A stretch of 64,000 bases of DNA, from assembly GCA_016787605.1 (NCBI GenBank), contig JAEUUE010000033.1, forward strand, positions 49,768 through 113,767, read 5' to 3'. Under the pieces are notes generated by a model. The model searched no databases and was not told where the DNA came from. It saw only the letters and a list, made by a program, of their open reading frames with translations. The translations under genes were made by a program, and so were the position numbers. Source of the stretch: Cyclobacteriaceae bacterium (GTDB taxonomy: Bacteria; Bacteroidota; Bacteroidia; Cytophagales; Cyclobacteriaceae). This document shows, in pieces, positions 44,124 through 51,966 of this stretch; positions within the stretch are counted from its first letter, which is position 1, and each line of letters opens with the position of its first letter.

Positions 44124-47100
44124 ATGACAGTGAAGTATAAAGAAGACAAGGAGCAATCGCTTGGCAAGATCGCCGAGGAAGTCCTCGCCTTTTGGAAGGA
44201 GAACAAAATTTTCGATCAGTCGGTCACCAACCGGGAGGGAGCGCCCGCCTTTACATTCTATGAAGGCCCTCCGTCAGCCAATGGAACACCGGGCATCCAC
44301 CACGTGATGGCCCGTACGGTGAAAGATATCTTCTGCCGGTTCAAGACCCTCCAGGGATACCAGGTGAAACGCAAAGGGGGATGGGATACCCATGGATTGC
44401 CGGTTGAACTCCAGGTGGAAAAGGAACTGGGCATCACCAAAGACGATATTGGCCGCAAAATCAGCATCGCCGACTACAACCGGAAATGCCGGGAGACGGT
44501 GATGAAATACAAGGACCAGTGGGACGACCTGACTGAGAAGATGGGTTACTGGGTGGATCTCCAACATCCCTACATCACGTACAATAACCAGTATATCGAG
44601 ACCCTGTGGTGGATCCTCAAACAATTCTACCAGAAGGGGCTGCTTTACAAGGGCTATACCATTCAGCCGTATTCTCCTTCCGACGGCACCGGGCTTAGCT
44701 CACACGAACTGAACCAGCCGGGCTGCTACAAGGAAGTAAAGGATACCTCCGTCGTGGCACAGTTCAAGGTGATCCGTGACCAGGAATCCGATTTTCTTTT
44801 CGGCAACCAGCCGGGCGATGTCTGTATCCTCGCCTGGACCACCACGCCCTGGACGCTGCCTTCGAACACGGCGCTGGCCATCGGCGTAAAAATCCAATAC
44901 GTACTCGTTTCCACATATAACCCGTACACCTTCAAGCCGGTGAAGGTGGTGCTGGCCAAGGACCTGGTGGGTAAATATTTTCCTGACAAGAATAAAGATC
45001 TTCCGCTGGAAGGTTACCAGCCGGGAGCCAAGGCAATTCCTTTCCGTGTCGAGATGGAGTTCCCCGGGAGCAAGTTGATCGGCGTTCGCTATGAACAACT
45101 AATGCCCTACCTGCAGCCGCTGGTCGACGCCGACAAGGCGTTCCAGGTAGTGGCCGGTGATTTCGTCACCACGGAAGATGGTACGGGCGTGGTGCACACG
45201 TCGCCCACGTTTGGTGCCGATGACTTCCGGGTGGCTAAGCAGCATGGAATTCCACCGCTGACCGTGCGTGATGAAGCGGGAAATGAAGTGCCCACCGTAG
45301 ACAAGAAAGGAAAATTTGTGCGTGAGATCGGCGCCCGTCTCCTGGAAGGCGTTAACCGATACAAGATCAAGACGCACAAGCCCCTCGGCGAGAATGACTT
45401 TTATGTCAAGAACTATACGGATGAAGATGAGTCCCATCCGGACTACAAAACCACGGATGTCATCATCTCCATCATTTTGAAAGAAGAGAACAAGGCGTTC
45501 AAAGTAGAGAAATACGAACACACCTACCCGCATTCCTGGCGTACCGATAAGCCGGTGCTCTATTATCCCCTGGATGCCTGGTTTATCCGCACGACGGCGC
45601 TCAAGGACAAGATGGTGGCGCTGAACAACACCATTAACTGGAAGCCGGAATCCACCGGCACCGGCCGCTTCGGCAACTGGCTGGAGAACCTGGTCGACTG
45701 GAACTTGTCGCGTTCCCGGTTCTGGGGCACCCCGCTCCCGATCTGGCGCACCAAAGACGGGAAGGAAGAGATGTGCATCGGCTCGGTGGAGGAGTTGAAG
45801 CAGGAGATGGCCAAAGCGGAAAAGGCGGGTTTCAAGTCCGAGGTAAAGATCAACGATCCGGGATTTGACCTCCATCGTCCGTTTGTGGACCAGATCGTCC
45901 TGGTGAGCCCTTCCGGCAAGCCCATGTACCGCGAGCCGGACCTGATTGACGTGTGGTTTGATTCCGGCGCCATGCCCTACGCGCAATGGGGACTTGATAC
46001 GGAAAAGCTGAAAAAGGGACATCCCCAACCCTTTAACCAAGGATGGGACGGCGCCTTTCCTGCCGATTACATCGCCGAAGGAGTGGATCAGACCCGCGGT
46101 TGGTTCTTCACCCTGCACGCCATCGCCGCCTTGCTCTACGAAAGCGTGGCCTTCAAAAACGTGATCTCCAACGGACTGGTGCTCGATAAGGACGGGAACA
46201 AAATGTCGAAGCGGAAAGGCAACGTGGTTGATCCGTTCAGCACGATCGGCAAGTTTGGACCGGACGTGGTGCGCTGGTACATGATCGAAAACGCGCCGCC
46301 CTGGGACAACCTGAAGTTTGACATGAACGGCCTGGTCGAGACCCAGCGCCGGTTCTTCGGCACGCTGATGAACACCTATTCGTTCTTCGCCTTGTATGCC
46401 AACATCGACGGCTTTGTGAAGGATGAATCACGGACGGTGCCGCATGAGAAACTCTCCCTGCTTGACCAGTGGATCATTTCAAAGCTCCAGTCATTGATCG
46501 AAGAAGTCACCGAGGCGTACAATGCCTATGAGCCGACGACTGCAGCAAGGGCCATTCAGACGTTTGTCAATGACCATTTATCCAACTGGTATGTGCGGCT
46601 CAATCGCAAGCGTTTCTGGCAGCCGCTGACACGTGGCGAACTTTCCGAGGACAAGAGAGCGGCTTACGAGACGCTGTATGAGTGCCTCATGGTAGTCAGC
46701 CAGCTGATGTCGCCCATTGCGCCGTTCTATGCCGAGCACCTGTACCGGAATCTTACCGGTAACATCCGTGACAAGGCAAAGAAGGCAGGAACCCCTCTTC
46801 GCTTTGAATCGGTTCACCATACCGACCTGGTCAAGGCGGAGACCGATCGGCGCAACGACACCCTCGAGCGATCCATGGGCTATGCGCAGACCATTTGTTC
46901 GCTGGTGCACTCCATCCGGAAAAACAGCAAGATCAAGGTGCGTACGCCCTTGCAAAAGGTGCTGCTCCCCGTGCTGGATGACCGGTTTGCCGGCCAGGTG
47001 AAGAGCGTGGAAGACATCATCAAAGCGGAAGTCAACGTGAAGTCGATTGAATACATCGACGATGCCTCCGGTCTTCTCGTGAAGAAGGTGAAGCCCAACT

Positions 47101-47597
47101 TTGCCAAGCTGGGCAAGCAATATGGGCCCCGGATGAAGGAAGTCTCCGCCGTGATTCAGTCACTGACCAAGGATGAGATCAACGGCCTGGAAAAGGCCGG
47201 TACGTTGAGCAAGGGTGGGTTTGACCTGGTGCTGGAAGACGTTTTGATTTCTTCGGAAGACATTCCGGGCTGGTCGGTGGCCAACGACGGGGCGATCACC
47301 GTGGCCCTGGATATCCAGGTGACCGAGGAGCTTCGCCAGGAGGGGATTGCCCGCGATTTTGTCAACCGGGTCCAGAATATCCGGAAGGACATTGGGCTGG
47401 AGGTCCTGGATAAAATCAACATCGAGCTTGACAGCCGCGGAATGGATGAACAAACAGGCCGCGCCATCCGTTCCTTTATACCGTATATCACCCGGGAGAC
47501 CCAGGCGCTTACACTGGATATCCGGGACAATGTGACCGGGGCTGTGGAAGTGGATATGGATGAGTTTGTGTTGAATGTGCGTGTTTCGAAAGCCTGA
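44124..47597 (+). CDS. ileS: Isoleucyl-tRNA synthetase, long (type 2) form with GIHH signature
   Basis: An 1157-residue class I synthetase. The nucleotide-binding signature region reads GPPSANGTPGIHHVMAR: GIHH at residues 57-60 where type-1 IleRS has HIGH, an inverted motif. The KMSKS loop is KMSKR at about residue 693. The editing domain (WTTTPWTLPSNTALAIG, GTGVVHTSPTFGADDF), the WFDSGAMPYAQWG block and an anticodon-binding domain are present. Length and motifs place it with type-2 enzymes, which resist mupirocin. It charges tRNA-Ile; lspA follows after 12 bases. Confidence 0.96.
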   Translation: MTVKYKEDKEQSLGKIAEEVLAFWKENKIFDQSVTNREGAPAFTFYEGPPSANGTPGIHHVMARTVKDIFCRFKTLQGYQVKRKGGWDTHGLPVELQVEKELGITKDDIGRKISIADYNRKCRETVMKYKDQWDDLTEKMGYWVDLQHPYITYNNQYIETLWWILKQFYQKGLLYKGYTIQPYSPSDGTGLSSHELNQPGCYKEVKDTSVVAQFKVIRDQESDFLFGNQPGDVCILAWTTTPWTLPSNTALAIGVKIQYVLVSTYNPYTFKPVKVVLAKDLVGKYFPDKNKDLPLEGYQPGAKAIPFRVEMEFPGSKLIGVRYEQLMPYLQPLVDADKAFQVVAGDFVTTEDGTGVVHTSPTFGADDFRVAKQHGIPPLTVRDEAGNEVPTVDKKGKFVREIGARLLEGVNRYKIKTHKPLGENDFYVKNYTDEDESHPDYKTTDVIISIILKEENKAFKVEKYEHTYPHSWRTDKPVLYYPLDAWFIRTTALKDKMVALNNTINWKPESTGTGRFGNWLENLVDWNLSRSRFWGTPLPIWRTKDGKEEMCIGSVEELKQEMAKAEKAGFKSEVKINDPGFDLHRPFVDQIVLVSPSGKPMYREPDLIDVWFDSGAMPYAQWGLDTEKLKKGHPQPFNQGWDGAFPADYIAEGVDQTRGWFFTLHAIAALLYESVAFKNVISNGLVLDKDGNKMSKRKGNVVDPFSTIGKFGPDVVRWYMIENAPPWDNLKFDMNGLVETQRRFFGTLMNTYSFFALYANIDGFVKDESRTVPHEKLSLLDQWIISKLQSLIEEVTEAYNAYEPTTAARAIQTFVNDHLSNWYVRLNRKRFWQPLTRGELSEDKRAAYETLYECLMVVSQLMSPIAPFYAEHLYRNLTGNIRDKAKKAGTPLRFESVHHTDLVKAETDRRNDTLERSMGYAQTICSLVHSIRKNSKIKVRTPLQKVLLPVLDDRFAGQVKSVEDIIKAEVNVKSIEYIDDASGLLVKKVKPNFAKLGKQYGPRMKEVSAVIQSLTKDEINGLEKAGTLSKGGFDLVLEDVLISSEDIPGWSVANDGAITVALDIQVTEELRQEGIARDFVNRVQNIRKDIGLEVLDKINIELDSRGMDEQTGRAIRSFIPYITRETQALTLDIRDNVTGAVEVDMDEFVLNVRVSKA

Positions 47598-47609
47598 TTG
47601 TTGAAGTTC

Positions 47610-48266
47610 ATGAAAGGAGCAAAATATTTACTGATCGCTGTGGGGATTATCCTGGTGGACCAATCCAGCAAGTTGCTGGTGCACCGGTACATGGAACTTC
47701 ACGAGGAAATCAACGTGTTGGGTGAGTGGTTCAAACTGCACTACCTGCTTAATCCCGGCATGGCTTTCGGCATTCGCTGGGAGAGTGAGTTTGGCAAGCT
47801 GGCCCTCACGGCATTCCGCATAGTCGCCATGACGGGCATAGGCATCTTCCTGGTGCGTTCCATCCGCCGCGACGCTCACCCGGGATTCCTGGTGTGCCTG
47901 GCCATGATCCTGGGTGGAGCCATCGGGAATGTGATCGACAGCACCTTCTACGGGGTTTACCTGCACAATGCGCCATTCGATTCCCCGACGCCTTGGTTTC
48001 ATGGGCAGGTGATCGACATGCTTTTCTTTCCGATCGTTGAGTTTCACTGGCCGGTCTGGGTCCCCGTCGTGGGAGGGGACTATTTTCTGTTTTTCAGCCC
48101 GGTGTTCAACATTGCGGATTCGGCCATTTTCCTGGGAGTGCTTTTCATCATCATCTTCCAGAAGGCCTACTTCAAGGTCGCGCATGAAGATGAGCGGCCG
48201 GCAGAAACCGTGGTCTCTGTTCCTGAAGCCCCGGCTCCGGACAGCAATCCTGAACCTCTTTCCTGA
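47610..48266 (+). CDS. lspA: Lipoprotein signal peptidase
   Basis: A 218-residue protein from the ATG at 47610; a TTG at 47598 would add four residues. Four membrane helices are clear. The catalytic aspartates are in GGAIGNVIDSTFYG and FNIADSAIFLGV, and LNPGMAFGI is the conserved N-A-F like motif. It cleaves lipoprotein signal peptides after lipid addition, fitting the many lipoproteins in the window. A long C-terminal tail (HEDERPAETVVSVPEAP) is unusual for bacterial LspA but common in this phylum. Its stop shares a base with the next start. Confidence 0.93.
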   Translation: MKGAKYLLIAVGIILVDQSSKLLVHRYMELHEEINVLGEWFKLHYLLNPGMAFGIRWESEFGKLALTAFRIVAMTGIGIFLVRSIRRDAHPGFLVCLAMILGGAIGNVIDSTFYGVYLHNAPFDSPTPWFHGQVIDMLFFPIVEFHWPVWVPVVGGDYFLFFSPVFNIADSAIFLGVLFIIIFQKAYFKVAHEDERPAETVVSVPEAPAPDSNPEPLS

Positions 48267-48754
48267 TGGCTGAGCAGCTAAACATCTCGACTTCCGCCGA
48301 CAAGCGCGAACGGTATGCGGTGCTGGTGCCTCAAATCGAGTCACTGGTGTCCGGCGAGCCGGATCTCGTAGCCAATCTCTCCAACATCGCTGCAGCCCTG
48401 CGGCAGACGATGAATTTCTTTTGGGTGGGATTCTACCTGGTGAAAGACAACCAGCTGGTGCTCGGGCCGTTTCAGGGGCCCATCGCCTGCACCCGGATTG
48501 ACTATGGCAAAGGGGTGTGCGGAACATCGTGGAAGGAGAAGCGTACCCTTATCGTTCCGGATGTGGAGCAGTTTCCCGGGCACATCGCCTGCAGTTCTGA
48601 ATCGCGGTCCGAAATCGTGCTCCCGGTGATGAAGCAAGGTGAAGTCGTGATGGTTCTCGACGTTGACAGCGATCGCCTCAACGATTTTGATGGGATCGAC
48701 CAGGAGGCACTGTCACGGGTAACGCGGATCATTGAAGGATGCCTCGCGGACTGA
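48266..48754 (+). CDS. msrC: Free methionine-R-sulfoxide reductase (GAF domain)
   Basis: A 162-residue GAF-domain protein of the fRMsr family. The redox cysteines are in QGPIACTRIDYGKGVCGTSW and GHIACSSESRSEIVLPV, and FFWVGFYLVKD is the typical N-terminal strand set. It reduces free Met-(R)-sulfoxide in the cytoplasm using thioredoxin. It is translated right after lspA. Confidence 0.92.
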   Translation: MAEQLNISTSADKRERYAVLVPQIESLVSGEPDLVANLSNIAAALRQTMNFFWVGFYLVKDNQLVLGPFQGPIACTRIDYGKGVCGTSWKEKRTLIVPDVEQFPGHIACSSESRSEIVLPVMKQGEVVMVLDVDSDRLNDFDGIDQEALSRVTRIIEGCLAD

Positions 48755-48776
48755 CCTCCGCAGCCCGTTTTTTCCC

Positions 48777-48784
48777 TATCTTTG
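48777..48784 (+). promoter_or_regulatory. -7 box TATCTTTG before an uncharacterised gene
   Basis: TATCTTTG fits TAnnTTTG and lies 16 bases upstream of the GTG at 48801. This favours that start over the TTG at 48732 inside the reductase gene. Confidence 0.5.
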
Positions 48785-48800
48785 TGAAACCCTCCGCCGC

Positions 48801-49304
48801 GTGGTAAGGAAATTCTTTCCGCACGACAAAAATTATCTCCTCGAAGGAGCTCAGCTTCGGGTGCGCGACCGTCTCCTCACCCGGCTCATCGACAAGGCCG
48901 TAGCCACCTACCAGCGGGAGCATAACCCGCTGGGCCTGAATGATGCCTTCAGCGAACGGATCGCCAACTACTACCCCACGACCCTGGAAGCCCTTTACCC
49001 GTTTTATGATACCCTGGCAGGCGTCTATCGCTTCAAGTACGGGGATAATCAACTGGCTTTTCTTTGGGATGGCCGGGATCACAGCGACAAATACGAGGAA
49101 GACTGGACGTCCACCTTTGAGGAATGGACCGGGTTGCTTTGCCGGGAACCCCAGTTTGCGCAAGCCGTACTGGACCTGACGGTATTTCTTCCGCAGAACA
49201 CCACGCTTCATTTAACGGCGGCGCGCATGGAGGCTGTGATGCTGGGCCGGTTTGAGCTGAAAATTCACAAGCAAAAGGGTCTTGTGCCCATGCGGGTGGC
49301 CTAA
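48801..49304 (+). CDS. Uncharacterised cytoplasmic protein, 167 residues
   Basis: A protein starting at GTG 48801 (VVRKFFPHDKNYLLEGAQLR). It has no signal or membrane segment, is mixed alpha-helical in look, and is rich in aromatic and charged residues (YYPTTLEALYPFYDTLAGVYRFKYG, DWTSTFEEWTGLL). I do not recognise the family. The longer reading from 48732 overlaps the reductase and passes through a promoter-like box, so I reject it. The gene stands between fRMsr and a glutamate-synthase-like gene that has its own promoter. Confidence 0.6.
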   Translation: MVRKFFPHDKNYLLEGAQLRVRDRLLTRLIDKAVATYQREHNPLGLNDAFSERIANYYPTTLEALYPFYDTLAGVYRFKYGDNQLAFLWDGRDHSDKYEEDWTSTFEEWTGLLCREPQFAQAVLDLTVFLPQNTTLHLTAARMEAVMLGRFELKIHKQKGLVPMRVA

Positions 49305-49324
49305 AATCCAACCTCCTCACGTCG

Positions 49325-49344
49325 GTCAAATTATTATATTTGAC
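49325..49344. promoter_or_regulatory. Dyad overlapping the -7 box of the glutamate-synthase-like gene
   Basis: GTCAAAT-N6-ATTTGAC (49325-49331 and 49338-49344) is a perfect 7-bp dyad that covers the -7 box at 49335-49342. A repressor site is possible; it could also be a hairpin at the end of the preceding gene. Confidence 0.35.
49335..49342 (+). promoter_or_regulatory. -7 box TATATTTG for the glutamate-synthase-like gene
   Basis: TATATTTG fits TAnnTTTG exactly and lies 19 bases before the ATG at 49362. Confidence 0.55.
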
Positions 49345-49361
49345 AAAACCCCTAAACCGAC

Positions 49362-50951
49362 ATGAGAAAGTGGTTCATTATCGGCAGTATCGCCGTTACT
49401 GCCCTGTTGATTTTCTGGTCCTTTTATTGGATCGACGTGCTGTTCCTTTTCATCCTGGTCGGCCCGGTGATCATCATGGGTATCCAGGATATGCTCCAAA
49501 CCCGGCAATCCATTCGTATCAACTTTCCTGTGGCGGGACGGTTGCGGTACGTATTTGAAGATCTCCGGCCAAAAATTCAGCAGTATTTCGTCGAGTCGGA
49601 TACGGATGGCGCGCCGATCAACCGCAACGAGCGTTCGGTGATCTACCAGCGGGCGAAGAAGCAAATCGATACGGTGCCCTTTGGCACGCAGCTGGACGTC
49701 TATGCCGAAGGATATGAGTGGATCACACACTCCATTGCGCCGAAGGATTTCCATCACATGGACCACAATCCACGCATCCGGTTCGGGGGCAGGGAATGCA
49801 AGCAGCCGTATGCCATGAGTGTGCTTAATGTATCGGCCATGAGTTTTGGCTCACTGAGCAAGAATGCCATACTGGCCCTGAACGCAGGCGCCAAAATCGG
49901 AGGGTTTGCACATAACACGGGCGAGGGAGGACTGAGTCCCTACCACCTCGAACCCGGAGGAGATGTCATCTGGCAGATCGGCACGGGGTACTTCGGTGCG
50001 CGCACGGAAGACGGCAAGTTCTCCGACGAGGCATTTACCGCCAATGCGACAAGGCCCAACGTGAAGATGATTGAGATCAAATTGTCGCAAGGCGCGAAGC
50101 CCGGCCATGGCGGCATCCTTCCGGCCAAGAAGAATACGCCCGAGATTGCCGCGATTCGATTGGTGAAGCCGGGTACCACGGTATTTTCTCCACCTTTCCA
50201 CAGCGCCTTCGGTACACCGGAGGAGCTCCTGAAGTTTATTCAAAGGCTGCGTAATCTTTCAGGCGGAAAGCCGGTGGGGTTCAAGCTATGCATAGGCCGC
50301 AAGACGGAGTTTCTCTCTATCTGCAAGGCCATGGTGAAGCACAAGATTTATCCTGACTTTATCACGGTGGACGGCGGAGAAGGAGGAACCGGCGCCGCGC
50401 CCCCCGAGTTCACCAACTTCGTAGGCATGCCGCTGCTGGACGCGCTGGCTTTCGTAGATAATTCCTTGCGCGGCTTTGGCATCCGCGACGAAATGAAAAT
50501 CATTGCTTCAGGCAAGGTGCTGACTGGTTTCCACATCCTTCGGGCCATGGCCCTCGGCGCCGACACCTGCAATTGCGCCCGGGCTATGATGATGGCGCTG
50601 GGTTGCATCCAGGCCCTGGAGTGCAACAAGAACACGTGCCCTACCGGGGTGGCTACCCAGGACCCCTACTTCATGAAGGGGCTTGTGGTAGAAGATAAAA
50701 AGCAGCGTGTCGCCAACTTCCACAAGAATACGGTCGAGAGTTTTGTGGAACTGATGGGCGCGATGGGCATTGACGACCCGGAGAAGATCAACCGTACCCA
50801 TGTCTACCGCCGGGTATTCATGAACCTGGTAAAAACGTACGAGGAAATTTATCCGACCATTCCGGAGGGCTGCCTCCTCGAAGGAGGGGATGTGCCGTTC
50901 GATTACGAGTCCTACATGAAGAAGGCCGCCGCCGAGTCATTTGAAGCCTAG
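49362..50951 (+). CDS. Membrane-anchored FMN-binding glutamate synthase family protein
   Basis: A 529-residue protein with two N-terminal hydrophobic helices (residues about 5-40), then a domain like the FMN/glutamate-forming half of glutamate synthase: MSVLNVSAMSFGSLSKNAILALN, GGFAHNTGEGGLSPYH, EIKLSQGAKPGHGGILPAKKNTPEIA, FITVDGGEGGTGAAP and the 3Fe-4S cysteine region CIQALECNKNTCPTGVATQDP. It lacks the amidotransferase domain, so free ammonia or another partner must supply nitrogen; the true reaction of this subfamily is not certain. Confidence 0.88.
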   Translation: MRKWFIIGSIAVTALLIFWSFYWIDVLFLFILVGPVIIMGIQDMLQTRQSIRINFPVAGRLRYVFEDLRPKIQQYFVESDTDGAPINRNERSVIYQRAKKQIDTVPFGTQLDVYAEGYEWITHSIAPKDFHHMDHNPRIRFGGRECKQPYAMSVLNVSAMSFGSLSKNAILALNAGAKIGGFAHNTGEGGLSPYHLEPGGDVIWQIGTGYFGARTEDGKFSDEAFTANATRPNVKMIEIKLSQGAKPGHGGILPAKKNTPEIAAIRLVKPGTTVFSPPFHSAFGTPEELLKFIQRLRNLSGGKPVGFKLCIGRKTEFLSICKAMVKHKIYPDFITVDGGEGGTGAAPPEFTNFVGMPLLDALAFVDNSLRGFGIRDEMKIIASGKVLTGFHILRAMALGADTCNCARAMMMALGCIQALECNKNTCPTGVATQDPYFMKGLVVEDKKQRVANFHKNTVESFVELMGAMGIDDPEKINRTHVYRRVFMNLVKTYEEIYPTIPEGCLLEGGDVPFDYESYMKKAAAESFEA

Positions 50952-50955
50952 GAGT

Positions 50956-50983
50956 GTCATGCCGAGCGAAGTCGAGGCATGAC
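50956..50983. repeat. REP-like palindromic repeat of the widely dispersed GCCGAGCGAAGTCGAGGC type
   Basis: GTCATGCC (50956-50963) pairs with GGCATGAC (50976-50983) around the loop GAGCGAAGTCGA. Close variants of this palindrome are dispersed in many Bacteroidota genomes. It lies between two convergent genes, where it could end transcription on both strands. Only one copy is in the window. Confidence 0.6.
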
Positions 50984-50999
50984 GTGGAGATCTCTTTGA

Positions 51000-51695
51000 T
51001 CAGCCCTTCCGGTTCTTCCGGTGTTCGATTTCAAGCGTCACCAGTCGGGTAATCATGATCGCCGGAAACAGCTGGCCAAACAGGCCTTCAATCATCACCA
51101 GCGACTTGGCACCCAGGTTGATGGGGGTAATGTCTCCAAACCCCAGGGTGGTCAGCGTGACAAAACTGAAATAGACAAATCGCGAATAGTACGTTTCTGT
51201 TTCTCTAATAATGTCAGTCATTTGGAATGACAAAGGATCGATCAGATAGATCAGGTGATACGCCCGTGAAAAGATCAGCCCAATCAGGAGGTAAACGGCC
51301 ACCGCGCCCTGGATCCGGTGAAAGGTGACATCTCCTTCCCGGAAGATGTGAAGAAGGACGATGACCATGAGGGCCAGGAAGAAAAGACTCGCGAGGACGT
51401 CGTCTGCGATATGAAGGAAGGGAACATCCTGGAAACGAAGAACCCATTGCGTCAGGAAGGAGAGCACGGCAAGAATGAGGACCGCCACTTTAGCCTTCAG
51501 GTTGGGTCCGATGGCAAAAACCCCGGAAAGCAGAATCAGGGAGTAGACCACAGCAAAAGACAATTCGCCGGCCCGGAAATGGGCGAATGGAATAATCAGA
51601 AAGGTGTTGAGGGTAAGGTAGAATAGCAGCGCGCTCAGGCTGCGGTCCTCATTCCAGAACGCATTGTTTCTTTCGAGTAGTCTCCGGAGCGTCAT
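51000..51695 (-). CDS. Two-pore-domain-type potassium channel (ion_trans_2)
   Basis: A 231-residue membrane protein with about six helices. The last two enclose a pore loop with the filter TLTTLGFGD in place of the canonical T-x-x-T-V-G-Y-G-D (Leu for Val, Phe for Tyr). No RCK/TrkA regulatory domain follows; a short basic tail (HRKNRKG) ends it. It would conduct K+ across the inner membrane. Its start overlaps the stop of the acylphosphatase gene (ATGA), so the two are co-transcribed. Confidence 0.82.
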   Translation of the reverse strand: MTLRRLLERNNAFWNEDRSLSALLFYLTLNTFLIIPFAHFRAGELSFAVVYSLILLSGVFAIGPNLKAKVAVLILAVLSFLTQWVLRFQDVPFLHIADDVLASLFFLALMVIVLLHIFREGDVTFHRIQGAVAVYLLIGLIFSRAYHLIYLIDPLSFQMTDIIRETETYYSRFVYFSFVTLTTLGFGDITPINLGAKSLVMIEGLFGQLFPAIMITRLVTLEIEHRKNRKG

Positions 51696-51964
51696 GTCCG
51701 CTCGATTTTGAATTCAACATAACCTTTCGGGGCGGCATCTTCAGTGACAAACGTCAGCACACGGGCCCGGGGCGGACCTTGCCGGCACCAGTCCGCAAAG
51801 AGGGCCAGTGTTTCCGGCGGTCCCTCCGCATCGATAAGCACGCTGCCGTCCGGCTCATTGCGGACAAGGCCGGTGATTCCCAGGCGATCGGCTTCGTCTT
51901 TGGCAGACACCCGAAAAAATACGCCTTGGACTTTCCCGGATACGCGGATCAGCATGCGCTTCAT
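51692..51964 (-). CDS. acyP: Acylphosphatase
   Basis: A 90-residue protein of normal family size. The acyl-phosphate-binding arginine is in VQGVFFRVSAKDEA and the catalytic Asn in GLVRNEPDG. It hydrolyses acyl phosphates such as carbamoyl phosphate. The ATG at 51964 follows a GTG at 51967; the gene abuts the GapN-like stop codon. Confidence 0.92.
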   Translation of the reverse strand: MKRMLIRVSGKVQGVFFRVSAKDEADRLGITGLVRNEPDGSVLIDAEGPPETLALFADWCRQGPPRARVLTFVTEDAAPKGYVEFKIERT

Positions 51965-51966
51965 CA

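Noticed and set aside
45099-46118. Open frame of 339 codons opposite ileS, and others opposite the RND gene
   Set aside because: These follow from the codon use of the true plus-strand genes.
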